Assembly: GCF_009467825.1 (NCBI RefSeq)
Contig: NZ_WIOK01000016.1
Span: 1-64,000, forward strand
Source of the DNA: Cyclobacterium xiamenense
GTDB taxonomy: Bacteria; Bacteroidota; Bacteroidia; Cytophagales; Cyclobacteriaceae
Length of the DNA stretch: 64,000 nucleotides
Direction of reading: 5' to 3'
The notes under the pieces are model-generated. The model was not told the DNA's origin. It made no database searches and saw only the letters and a list, made by a program, of their open reading frames with translations. Made by a program: the position numbers and the translations under genes. This document shows positions 53,255-61,866 of the stretch, piece by piece; the stretch's first letter is position 1; the number at the start of each line of letters is the position of its first letter.

Positions 53255-53770
53255 TTATTTAGCGAGCCGGATGTGGGCCAAATGGTGCCTCCCGTGCCAA
53301 TCGTATGCCAAAGCACTTACATTTAACGCGATGGATTGCTTTTGTTCCGGATGGAAAAAGCGACGGATCCACTGGGATTCGTCCATGTTTTGCATCAGGA
53401 AACACCATCGCTCGTGAATGCCAGCGAGTAGTTGAACGGATACGTCGATCCCAAGTTTTGAATCGGCAAGCGCTGCCCAATGATTTTCTTTGTACGGCTT
53501 GATGACTGGTGTTTCCTCTGTCAGGGCCAGCTTGAATCGCATGTACGCGTTCATGTGGCTATCTGCCAGGTGGTGCACCAGTTGGCGGATGGTCCATCCC
53601 CCGGGTCGGTACCTCGAATCGAGCCTCTCTTCAGGCAAATCGGTAAGCAAATCCGCTACTGCCTCCGGAAAACGCTGTATACCCAGGATGGCGCTGCTGA
53701 GGGCTTCCAGTGAGATCGATTTCGGTTGTTGGAATCGACCAATGGGATACATGAGGCGTTCGTTTTGCAT
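53255..53770 (-). CDS. DinB/YfiT-family putative metal-dependent hydrolase
   Basis: This 171-residue member of the DinB superfamily, YfiT type, has the family start YPIGRFQQPKSI, then GGWTIRQLVHHLADSH with His residues for the metal site and the C-terminal DWHGRHHLAHI with the remaining His ligands. Relatives include bacillithiol S-transferases, but Bacteroidota members act on unknown thiols or other substrates. It lies head to head with the MocR-type regulator gene across a 137-base region and may be its target. Confidence 0.9.
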   Translation of the reverse strand: MQNERLMYPIGRFQQPKSISLEALSSAILGIQRFPEAVADLLTDLPEERLDSRYRPGGWTIRQLVHHLADSHMNAYMRFKLALTEETPVIKPYKENHWAALADSKLGIDVSVQLLAGIHERWCFLMQNMDESQWIRRFFHPEQKQSIALNVSALAYDWHGRHHLAHIRLAK

Positions 53771-53851
53771 GGCTTGTAGAAAAAAGGCCGCACCCGGCGA
53801 CCAGGATTTTGGTATACGCTTCCTTTCTGCAAATAAACAACAAAATTGGTA

Positions 53852-53881
53852 TTGGTTACAGATACAATTTATTTAATTTTG
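53852..53881 (+). promoter_or_regulatory. Promoter of the MocR-type regulator gene
   Basis: TTG at 53852-53854, exactly 19 bases, then TAATTTTG at 53874-53881, a full match to the Bacteroidota consensus. The predicted transcript starts about 20 bases before the ATG. It is the best promoter seen in the window. Confidence 0.62.
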
Positions 53882-53907
53882 AAGGGTACAGTTAAACCGC
53901 CTTGTAG

Positions 53908-55308
53908 ATGACCTTGTATCAGGAACTAGCCCGCAATTTTGAGCAACTTATACAAAAGGGAAGTTTGAAAGTGGGAGATAAGATGCCCTCCATTCGAACG
54001 GTGAGCAAAGAGTACGGGGTGAGTAAAAATACCGTGATACAGGCGTATTTGGTTTTGGAAAGCAGGTCCTGCATTGTATCCCGGCCACAGGCGGGTTTTT
54101 TTGTTTGCGAAAAGGCCGACCAACGTTTGCCTGTGCCCGACGCCAGTATGCCTCAGAATCATCCGGCCAATTCAGCCGATGACGGGTTGATCGGGAAGGT
54201 ATTCCGTAATTTTGTCAACAAAGAAATTACCCAGTTGTCGCTCAGTGTACCCGACGAGCGTTTTTTCCCCGTGGCTCGACTCAACAAATGCCTGCAGCAA
54301 GCCACCAAGACGCTTTCCTCCGGAGGCACCGGATACGACGATATTCAGGGCAACCTGCGCTTACGAAAAAACATTGCCAAATGGTCCTTTACCTGGTCGG
54401 GTAATCTGGGAATTCAGGATTTGGTCAGTACTTCGGGGGCCATGCATGCCATCTCGTTGGCATTTATGGCATTGACCCGACCGGGGACCCGCATTGCCGT
54501 GGAAAGTCCGGTGTATTTTGGTATTCTCCAATTGGCGAAAAATATGGGGCTGCATGTGGTCGAATTACCCACGCATCCGGTATTTGGCGTGAGTCCCGAT
54601 GACCTGAAAGCAGTGGTGGGAAAGATTGATATCTGCCTGTTGGTAAGCAATTTCAACAACCCATTGGGCAGTTGCATGCCGGAAGAAAACAAACGTGCGG
54701 TGGTTGAAATCCTGGCCAGGCACGGCATTCCCCTGATCGAAGACGATTTGTATGGGGACGTGTACTTTGGGGCTAACCGACCCAAGCCCTGCAAGGCCTT
54801 TGATCAAGAAGGCTTGGTGTTGTGGTGCGGATCGGTTTCCAAAACCCTGGCTCCAGGATACCGGGTAGGATGGATGGCTCCGGGAAAATACATGAAAGAC
54901 ATCTTGAAGTTAAAACTTTTCCATTCGGTGTCGGGAACAGCACTCACCCAGGAAGCCATTGGCTTGTTTTTGGAAAATGATCGCTACGAGCGGCACTTGC
55001 GGCAACTTCGAAAAACCCTGCATGCCAATTCTCTCCGTTTTATTCGGACCATCGCCGATCACTTTCCAGCCGAAACAAAGGTAAGCCGGCCACAGGGTGG
55101 ATTCGTATTATGGGTGGAGTTGGCCAAACAGCTGGACACGGGGAAATTATTCGATCTGGTCCTTTCACAGGGAATAAGTTTCGCACCTGGCCGAATGTTT
55201 ACCCTTCAAAGCCAATTTCACCACTGCCTGCGTTTAAATTATGGCCTGCCCTGGTCTGAAAAATTGGAACAGCAGCTGATGGTACTGGGCAGGCTATTGA
55301 AAGGTTGA
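53908..55308 (+). CDS. MocR/GntR-type regulator with aminotransferase domain
   Basis: This 466-residue protein has an N-terminal GntR winged helix (about 8-75; KMPSIRTVSKEYGVSKNTV) joined to a fold-type I aminotransferase domain (about 110-460). The aminotransferase part shows SNFNNPLGSCMPEENK, EDDLYGDV and GSVSKTLAPGYRVGW with the PLP-binding Lys in SSK-like VSK. MocR proteins use PLP and often an amino acid as effectors; some also keep transaminase activity. The likely targets are its own promoter and the divergent DinB/YfiT gene. Confidence 0.93.
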   Translation: MTLYQELARNFEQLIQKGSLKVGDKMPSIRTVSKEYGVSKNTVIQAYLVLESRSCIVSRPQAGFFVCEKADQRLPVPDASMPQNHPANSADDGLIGKVFRNFVNKEITQLSLSVPDERFFPVARLNKCLQQATKTLSSGGTGYDDIQGNLRLRKNIAKWSFTWSGNLGIQDLVSTSGAMHAISLAFMALTRPGTRIAVESPVYFGILQLAKNMGLHVVELPTHPVFGVSPDDLKAVVGKIDICLLVSNFNNPLGSCMPEENKRAVVEILARHGIPLIEDDLYGDVYFGANRPKPCKAFDQEGLVLWCGSVSKTLAPGYRVGWMAPGKYMKDILKLKLFHSVSGTALTQEAIGLFLENDRYERHLRQLRKTLHANSLRFIRTIADHFPAETKVSRPQGGFVLWVELAKQLDTGKLFDLVLSQGISFAPGRMFTLQSQFHHCLRLNYGLPWSEKLEQQLMVLGRLLKG

Positions 55309-55317
55309 CTTTTTTGT

Positions 55318-57780
55318 TCAGAATTCTTTCTCTCCAAATTCACTTTTGATAAAACGGGATTTATCACGGGAAGGATTAAGCGTATAGCTAAGGTTCAACA
55401 GCACCATATCCACTTCCAGCACGTAATTCGTCGCGGTGTAGAATTCGTTTTCCCTCCAGGTGCTGATCCGTTGCTCATTGGTACGCAAAAGACCCATGTC
55501 CATGTTGAGCCATTGCAGGCTGGCCTGTAGCCGGTCGTTCATAAATGTCTTTCGGAGTACCAGGTTGGGGGATAAAAACCGGGAATCTTCTCCCTGTGCC
55601 GTAATGCGGTCTGAAAGGTAGTTGATCGACCATTGGGCGGTAAAAGTAGGGGAGAAGTCAAAACTGGTATTGGCATTGATCGAATACACCCAGGCGGCGT
55701 TATTGATGGGGCGCTCATCAAAACTTCCGCTGATCCGGTACCGGTACAGGTTCCCACCTGCAAATACCTTCCAGTTGCTGCCCGGATTAAGTTCCAGCCC
55801 CAGTTCCATTCCAATGGACCTCCCGTTTCCAACGTTGGAATAGATTCGATTCAGTATGGTATCGTTATACACCGTGTTCACCCGGTTGACCAGATTTTTT
55901 ACATGCCGGTAATAGGCCGTGGCAAAGAGGCTGTTTTCTCCGAAGTCTTTTATCAACCCGGTCTCCACCAGGTCTATAAATTCAGGGAGCAGGGTGGGAT
56001 CTCCTTGTTCCAGTGTCTCGGAATGCTCGCGTTCAGGAAAAGGATTCATTTTAAACGTGGTGGTTCGTTCTACCCTTCGGCTGTAGGCCCCTTTTATCGA
56101 TGTCTGCTCTCCCAGTTTGTATTGTACGCTGGCAGTAGGATAGGGTAGAAAAAAATCATAGGTATAGAGGCTGTCTACCGTATTGGATTTGTCCTGGAGC
56201 AGCAGCTCCCGATCCATGTACTCCATCCGTAAACCTACCGCATAATCCCAGTTGTTTTTTTGTCCGGTTAGCTGTCCGTATCCGGAATGAATGACCCGGG
56301 TCAATTCCACATTGGAGGAAAACTCGGGTACCAATTCAAATGCGCCCGTTTCGTTATTTTTTCGTTCGTAAACAAAATCCCCCTGATGATTCAGGTTACG
56401 AAACTGATAGCCGGTTTCTACGATTCCCCAGGGAGTCGGCTTGGATTGGTAATCTACCTGCCAGCGCAGCCCATGCAATGGATTGTCATTGGTATTGTAT
56501 TCGTCCTGATAGATCAGATCGGTATTCGGAAAACCCAGGTTGCGATTGGTGGTGGGACCTCCCAGCATGGTGTATTCGTACAGGAAAGAACTGGAGAGGC
56601 GGCCTTGGTTGGTAAATGTGTGGGCGTAGTCAATGCTTCCCATCGCAAAATCACTTTTCCGGATCCGCAAGTTTTCGTTATAATACTGCAAGGTATAAAG
56701 GCGCTGTCCTTCCACGATCGCGTGGTTATCGTAGTACACAATATCCGCGGTGCGGTCCTTGCTGCGTATTCCTCCGTAAAAACCCAGACTGAATTCATTG
56801 TTGGCGTCGGGGGTATAGGCTACCGTAAAGCGTCCGGAGTAGGCTTCCTCGTCGAAACCCCGCTCACCCTCCGACGGAAAGCGGGTGGTCGTGTCTCCAT
56901 CCATTGTGTACACATCACCTATTCTCCGGCCATTCACATCATTTCTCAAATAGCTGGCCCCCAGGGAAAAATCCCAATCCCCTTGCCGGTGGTTCAGCGT
57001 AAAATCGGCTCCATACCGTTGCGGCTTTTTCTTATTGGCGTAATCCTGTATGCTCGGGGCGCCTATTCGGGTATTAAATTGGATAAATGTCCCATCGGTG
57101 GCACCTTTTTCTGTGGTAATATTGATAATACCTGCTTTACCTTCCGGGTCGTATCGTGCAGAGGGAGCGGTCACTACTTCGATGTTTTTGATGGCGTTGG
57201 CCGGCAATTGTCCGAGTAGTATGGCCGGGTCGGATTGTATCGGTTTGCCGTTAAGCATGACTACAAATCCGGTAGCCCCTCTCACCGATAGTTCCCCTTC
57301 GGCATTGATGCTTACCGAGGGGAGATTTCGCATCAAGTCGATGGCGGTTCCTCCCTGCCCCGATAAGAATTCGGAGGCTTCGAATACCTGCCGGTCGATC
57401 CGATGCATGGTCGTAAACTGGGATCCGGAGACTTCGACCATATCCAATAATTGTTCATTGGGGCTGAGTTGGATCGTTTCGAGGTCCAGTACCTGTCCTC
57501 GGACGAGTACCATATCTCCAATGCTAACCCGCTCATATCCCATAAATTGGATGGCCAGGTAATAGGTACCGGGCTTAATGCCGGCAAGTTCAAAGCTTCC
57601 GTCGGGTTCGCTGACAGTTCCGGAGACCAGACTGGAATCGGCTTGAGCGTACAGCCCCACGCTACCGTATTCGATGGGATTCGCTTCGTTTGAATCGACA
57701 AGCGTACCCCGGACGGTTATTTGGGAAAAGATGGGAAAAACAAGGAAAAATTGGGCTATGCAGGCCAGCAGGAATCTCAT
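55318..57780 (-). CDS. TonB-dependent receptor, outer-membrane beta-barrel family
   Basis: This 820-residue receptor starts with a Sec signal peptide. A carboxypeptidase-regulatory-like domain follows (ITVRGTLVDSNEANPI; about 20-105), then a TonB plug (about 120-215; VEVSGSQFTTMHRIDRQVF, MLNGKPIQSDPAILL) and a barrel of the PF14905 type ending in residues near LNPSRDKSRF. No SusD partner lies beside it. An AraC-type regulator gene ends 78 bases upstream on the same strand and may control it. The ligand is unknown. It is convergent with the MocR gene, with nine bases between stops. Confidence 0.93.
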   Translation of the reverse strand: MRFLLACIAQFFLVFPIFSQITVRGTLVDSNEANPIEYGSVGLYAQADSSLVSGTVSEPDGSFELAGIKPGTYYLAIQFMGYERVSIGDMVLVRGQVLDLETIQLSPNEQLLDMVEVSGSQFTTMHRIDRQVFEASEFLSGQGGTAIDLMRNLPSVSINAEGELSVRGATGFVVMLNGKPIQSDPAILLGQLPANAIKNIEVVTAPSARYDPEGKAGIINITTEKGATDGTFIQFNTRIGAPSIQDYANKKKPQRYGADFTLNHRQGDWDFSLGASYLRNDVNGRRIGDVYTMDGDTTTRFPSEGERGFDEEAYSGRFTVAYTPDANNEFSLGFYGGIRSKDRTADIVYYDNHAIVEGQRLYTLQYYNENLRIRKSDFAMGSIDYAHTFTNQGRLSSSFLYEYTMLGGPTTNRNLGFPNTDLIYQDEYNTNDNPLHGLRWQVDYQSKPTPWGIVETGYQFRNLNHQGDFVYERKNNETGAFELVPEFSSNVELTRVIHSGYGQLTGQKNNWDYAVGLRMEYMDRELLLQDKSNTVDSLYTYDFFLPYPTASVQYKLGEQTSIKGAYSRRVERTTTFKMNPFPEREHSETLEQGDPTLLPEFIDLVETGLIKDFGENSLFATAYYRHVKNLVNRVNTVYNDTILNRIYSNVGNGRSIGMELGLELNPGSNWKVFAGGNLYRYRISGSFDERPINNAAWVYSINANTSFDFSPTFTAQWSINYLSDRITAQGEDSRFLSPNLVLRKTFMNDRLQASLQWLNMDMGLLRTNEQRISTWRENEFYTATNYVLEVDMVLLNLSYTLNPSRDKSRFIKSEFGEKEF

Positions 57781-57858
57781 CAGTAAGGAATTTAACGCGC
57801 AAGTTACGCTTTCCTGATTGGAAAATGCATGGTGAATTTCGGATAATATTGGTAGATT

Positions 57859-58674
57859 TTAGAGTTTGGCCCGGTATTCGGTCGGTGTGAGCGTTGTTTG
57901 GGCCTTAAAAAACTTGACGAAATTCGATGCATCTGAAAAGTTTAATTGATAGGCAATCTCCGTTACCTGCAGCCCGGTATGGGTTAGCAGGTTTTTGGAC
58001 TCGATCAGCACGCATTCGCGAATGACATCGACGGCGTTGCTTCCGGTAGCCGCCTGGCAAATGTGATTTAATTTTCGACTACTGATATGCATGATCTTCG
58101 CGTAAGCTTCGGCTGTTTTCAGCTGCAGGTAGTTTTGGCGAACCAGTTTTTTAAACCTCACAAATTCATCCAAGAGGGTAGGAGGGACTCGTTTTCGATC
58201 CTGTGGCAGTTGTATGGTCTTGTAAATCAAGCTATTCAACTGTGCGGCCAAGATTTCGATTGGTTGCTCTCGTTGGTAATCAGCGTAAAAAATATCGAGT
58301 AATTGCAAGACAGATGGATCTTCTTCGGAAAGCCTAAACGTTTCATTCATGCCAAAAAGCTGTGCGAGTGCCTTGGGGTAACCCGAAAGCACTTCTTCTT
58401 TGAATAGAACGACGTAGCCTTCCGGTATTCGGGAAAAATTCCAGCAATGAACCTGACCGAGATTCAGGTAGAAACCCATGGGGGGACGTACTTCGTATAC
58501 CTGATCACCGACGGTATGTTGCCCGGCCCCCTTCGATAGGTAGATTAACTCGTGGTAGCCTTCGTGTCGGTGGGGTTTGGTGGGTTTGATGACCGGCTTC
58601 ATTTTCGAAACCTTTAGGATCAGTCCCTTTTCAATCTTGTTTTTGCTGCCAATGGCCTTTGGTTTGCTTTCCAT
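57859..58674 (-). CDS. AraC-family transcriptional regulator with cupin sensor
   Basis: This 271-residue regulator has an N-terminal cupin-like sensor (KPHRHEGYHELIYLSKG, then GQVHCW) with His residues, and a C-terminal AraC DNA-binding domain (about 170-271; SSRKLNHICQAATGSN and NFSDASNFVKFFKAQTTLTP). The frame is open up to a GTG at 58737; ATG 58674 is preferred. It sits just upstream of a TonB-dependent receptor gene on the same strand, so control of that receptor is likely (inference). Confidence 0.9.
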   Translation of the reverse strand: MESKPKAIGSKNKIEKGLILKVSKMKPVIKPTKPHRHEGYHELIYLSKGAGQHTVGDQVYEVRPPMGFYLNLGQVHCWNFSRIPEGYVVLFKEEVLSGYPKALAQLFGMNETFRLSEEDPSVLQLLDIFYADYQREQPIEILAAQLNSLIYKTIQLPQDRKRVPPTLLDEFVRFKKLVRQNYLQLKTAEAYAKIMHISSRKLNHICQAATGSNAVDVIRECVLIESKNLLTHTGLQVTEIAYQLNFSDASNFVKFFKAQTTLTPTEYRAKL

Positions 58675-58841
58675 CAAATTGCCTTCGTACGGTTGGTATG
58701 TCGGGCGGTTTATCGGCCCAGATGCTGATTTTGGCACAAATTACGGCTTTTTTTTAAATGCAGCTTAGGCCAGACCAAAGAAGAATGGACAAAAAACAGC
58801 AACTGACCGCAGTTGGAACCTCATCCGACCCCTTTTCCTGC

Positions 58842-59213
58842 TTAATCTTCGTACCCGGATTTGATCACCGTAGAAAGCATTTTGAATTGTTCGTTGGCAT
58901 TAAAATGGTGGTAGGAATGTGCCGGGATGATGATGCCTTCGCCAAGTGCCAGTTTGTAGGTCTTTTTGTCGATGAGGATTTCAGCTGCCCCGTCTATGAT
59001 TTGTACATAGGTATCAAAAGGAGATGATTTTTCTTCCATTTCTTCTCCGGCGTCCAGAGAGGAGACGGTTACATTTCCGGTAATTTTTTTTAAAATGGTC
59101 TTGCTGACGACTGCCCTGGGTAGGTATTCGATGATCTGCACGATGACATGTGCTTTTGATTTCTCCAATTCTTTATCGTCCCTTTCGGTATGGCCTGATT
59201 TCGGATTGTTCAT
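58842..59213 (-). CDS. Cupin domain-containing protein
   Basis: This 123-residue single-cupin protein shows the two cupin motifs in short form: DAGEEMEEKSSPFDTYVQI with the first set of residues, and IIPAHSYHHFNANEQF with the His residues of the second. The small size and the C-terminal segment KMLSTVIKSGYED fit the family often described as cupin 2. Metal binding is likely. The reaction or sensing role is unknown. It lies 83 bases downstream of the small AraC-type gene on the same strand. Confidence 0.87.
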   Translation of the reverse strand: MNNPKSGHTERDDKELEKSKAHVIVQIIEYLPRAVVSKTILKKITGNVTVSSLDAGEEMEEKSSPFDTYVQIIDGAAEILIDKKTYKLALGEGIIIPAHSYHHFNANEQFKMLSTVIKSGYED

Positions 59214-59296
59214 TAGTTAGGTATTTAGTATTCTTATAAAGATCCGATATTTTATGGTTTAAACCCTTATACCGCGCGCGATTAAAGTTATATAGT

Positions 59297-59866
59297 TTAA
59301 AGATCTTCCAGGTTTGAAACCCTGCGCTTTTTTAGTGACTTAAAATAGGAGGGAGATAGGCCGGTAATTTTCTTAAATTGATTGGACAGGTGGGCAGAGC
59401 TGCTGTAATTCAGAAGATCGGCAATTTCGGAAAGATTGAGCTCATCGTAGAGCAAAAGTTCTTTCACCCGTTCGATTTTGTGAATAATGATGTATTGCTG
59501 AATGGTGGTTCCGGTGACGTCCGAAAAAATGGTAGAAAGGTACGTATAGTCGTACCCCAGTTTTGCACTGATATAGTCGGAATAGTTGACTTTTGGAATT
59601 TCATCCGTGTAGTGGACCATTTCTACAATCACACTCTTTATTTTATTTATCAAGATGCTACGTTTATCGTCTAATAGTTCCAGACCCGAACGTAGAAGGT
59701 TTCGATGCAGCAGGTCGTGTTCTTCGGGGCTCAATGGCTTGAAGAGCTCGACCTCTCCCAGCTGAATGGATGCAAATGGTAACTGAAGTTTCTTTAATTC
59801 TTCCCTAACCATCATTTTGCAGCGAAGGCTGACCATAAATTTGATGTGAATTTTCGGAAGATCCAT
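59297..59866 (-). CDS. Small AraC-type helix-turn-helix protein with HMA-like N-terminus
   Basis: This 189-residue protein has a C-terminal AraC DNA-binding domain (about 95-180; NLSEIADLLNYSSSAHLSNQ and FKKITGLSPSYF). The N-terminal 70 residues (HIKFMVSLRCKMMV, then IQLGEVEL) follow a pattern known from many Bacteroidota regulators, resembling a heavy-metal-associated domain with CxxC. Here the first Cys is Ser (SLRC), so metal binding by that site is doubtful. It is the upstream partner of the cupin gene. Confidence 0.85.
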   Translation of the reverse strand: MDLPKIHIKFMVSLRCKMMVREELKKLQLPFASIQLGEVELFKPLSPEEHDLLHRNLLRSGLELLDDKRSILINKIKSVIVEMVHYTDEIPKVNYSDYISAKLGYDYTYLSTIFSDVTGTTIQQYIIIHKIERVKELLLYDELNLSEIADLLNYSSSAHLSNQFKKITGLSPSYFKSLKKRRVSNLEDL

Positions 59867-60255
59867 GGTGTGTATAAGTTACTCATTTTTCCAGGCATTT
59901 ACCAGCATGTTTCGCTTAAACCCCTGTTTTTTTGTTTAACAAATCGAGGATAAGAAGGTACCATCCCTTAAAGTTCCCTGCCTATCGAAGCAAATGTTGC
60001 AATACCTTGGCGGAGATACTATATATTTTTATCCAAAAATATTGTATAAGTTTTTGTTTGGATACGGTTGATACATCTAGACTACGTTAACAGGTTTCAA
60101 AAACCGTACCGGGGTGGTGAAAAACACCGCTTTTCCTGCCAATTGAGTCCAATTATTTTACAAATAAGGACAGGATTTATATAATATAATCAAGCTATTA
60201 ACTAGTAACTTGCATTGGAAATACTTTTTATAGAACAGCCAAAAAATACCGTAGC
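59867..60255. other. Divergent intergenic region between the AraC-type gene and the histidine kinase gene
   Basis: In this AT-rich stretch of 389 bases no gene is visible. A TTTAAACC-like sequence near 59918-59926 recurs near 59254-59262 after the same regulator gene, which could be a binding site of the AraC-type protein, but the match is short. No exact promoter was found for the kinase gene. Confidence 0.35.
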
Positions 60256-61092
60256 ATGAATAGTGAAAAATCCCCAAGAAATGGAAGCAAGTCAAACGGT
60301 ACCCTATCCAGGGAAATTGATTTTGAAGCGGTTTCGCATGAAAATCAACGCTTGCTTGCTGAAATCCGTGATTTACAACATTCAAATCGGGAGTACCGGT
60401 CTGTAATTTACCACATATCCCATGATTTAAACTGGCCATTGAATAATATCATTTCGCTGATTAATTTAATGATGGATACCACGGACCCGGAAGAAATGCG
60501 CACCTTGTCCCTCCCGGTACTTAAGTCGATCACAAACTTTAAGGAGTCGATGAATGACATCCTGAAGCTAAATGGTCCTGAAAATGATTCGGGCAAAGAG
60601 GGTTTGTTAAGTATTAAAACGGTGCTGACAGACGTTTTGGACAGCATTAATGGGCAATTTTTGCATTCAGGTGCCGTGCTTTCCCATTCCTTTCAAGTAA
60701 CGCACCTGCGTTTTCCCAAAAAGAAATTGCGCAGCATTCTATTCAATCTCGTTTCGAATGCCATTAAGTACAAATCACCGGATCGGATTTCGACCATTCA
60801 CGTCAGTACCTATACCGAAGGCGAATTCGTTGTGTTATCCGTAATTGATAATGGAAAAGGCATCCCTCCTCAAAAAATGCACAAGCTTTTCACCAAATTT
60901 GGTACCCTGCACCAGGAGTCCTATCCCGGTGAAAGTCTGGGAATCGGGCTTTTTTTGCTAAAGAAATTGGTAGAGGAAGTCAGCGGAAAAATTGAAGTTG
61001 AAAGTGATCGGGGGAAGGGGTCTGCTTTTAAGGTCTACCTACCGCAGGAAACCACCCTGCCTACCATAGAAGAACCATCCGGTAACGGATAA
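60256..61092 (+). CDS. Soluble orphan sensor histidine kinase
   Basis: This 278-residue kinase has no membrane helix and no PAS or GAF domain. A short coiled segment (about 20-48) leads into the dimerisation domain with H-box IYHISHDLNWPLNNI (His56). The ATPase domain shows the N-box LVSNAIKYKSP, the G1-box DNGKGIPPQ and the G2 region SLGIGLFLLKKL. The H-box reads SHDLNWPL where most kinases have SHDLRTPL. No response regulator lies beside it. The signal input is unknown; it may act with a remote partner. Confidence 0.92.
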   Translation: MNSEKSPRNGSKSNGTLSREIDFEAVSHENQRLLAEIRDLQHSNREYRSVIYHISHDLNWPLNNIISLINLMMDTTDPEEMRTLSLPVLKSITNFKESMNDILKLNGPENDSGKEGLLSIKTVLTDVLDSINGQFLHSGAVLSHSFQVTHLRFPKKKLRSILFNLVSNAIKYKSPDRISTIHVSTYTEGEFVVLSVIDNGKGIPPQKMHKLFTKFGTLHQESYPGESLGIGLFLLKKLVEEVSGKIEVESDRGKGSAFKVYLPQETTLPTIEEPSGNG

Positions 61093-61843
61093 TTGACAGT
61101 GGGATGCGGGAGATTAAACGTGCCAACGCCGCGTTCCCGGCAAATTCCCATGAAGGTTACGACATATAATTCATTTTTGACATGTTCAACCCGCTCCGTG
61201 CTTGGGGAGAGGCCGAACTAGCTCGCACACCCCAGTTTTCGCCCGGGGTTATTGTTTTGGAGGCCCTTCAGGCTTCGGAGTCAAGTAAGGGCTGTTCTGA
61301 TACGTAATTTGGAACCTCGCTTCAGCTGACTTCCTCAATAGAACTACTATTTCCAAATACCGTTCTTAGTCGATGTTGATTCCCATATAGACTGCATGCC
61401 TGAAGGGCCTGAACCATACGAACCGTAGGTGCAGCCCACGCTAGTGGACTACCAACTGCCTCCAACGCCGGATGGGGAGGAACCTGAATGGAGTGGCTTG
61501 AAAAAAGTCCCCCAGGAGATTGGGTGACACGATCGGTCCCAGATCGGTAGAGGAGACACCGTCGACTGTTGTATTCACCAGACCCTTCTATCAAGAACTT
61601 TTTTGCACCAGGTAATCGGGAAAAGGACCAGTGCAATGGCAAAAAGACAAAAACATTTACATCTGAGATCGGGGTGGAAAATTACCAAAAACCGTCATTC
61701 CGAAGCGTATGTTTGCACAGCCAAGGCCGCAGGAAGCGCCGACGCCGCAAGACTGCCGCACCCTTTTCCACCTACCTCACGAGCTAAATGTACGAGTGGT
61801 CGTGGCATTTACTGGTGTACACAGAAATTAAATCGAGCTCAGG
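61093..61843. other. Intergenic region of about 750 bases with a long-range inverted repeat
   Basis: The base mix is normal but no firm gene is present. It holds a 13-base inverted repeat (61261-61273 and 61398-61410) and a weak small open frame at 61636-61866. There is no transposase remnant that I can recognise. Confidence 0.5.
61261..61410. repeat. 13-base inverted repeat with a 124-base centre
   Basis: AGGCCCTTCAGGC at 61261-61273 and its exact reverse complement GCCTGAAGGGCCT at 61398-61410. The arms do not extend further. They could be the base of an RNA fold or the ends of a small degraded element. Confidence 0.4.
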
Positions 61844-61866
61844 TTAAAACCTTTTTTGACCGCTAA
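61636..61866 (+). CDS. Doubtful small ORF with faint DUF2188 resemblance
   Basis: This 76-codon open frame begins MAKRQKHLHLRSGWKI. The spacing of HLHL...GW.I......T.KA..SADAAR and a later SGRGIYW recalls DUF2188 proteins (H-V-v-p...gW.V...T...A...Ar, then HGRDGri), but many positions differ. The 3' end overlaps the stop of the TonB-receptor gene on the other strand by 23 bases. It may be a decayed copy or chance. Confidence 0.2.
   Translation: MAKRQKHLHLRSGWKITKNRHSEAYVCTAKAAGSADAARLPHPFPPTSRAKCTSGRGIYWCTQKLNRAQVKTFFDR

Noticed and set aside
56287-57219. Long open frame of 310 codons on the forward strand
   Set aside because: It lies wholly antisense to a clear TonB-dependent receptor gene and has no recognisable domain.
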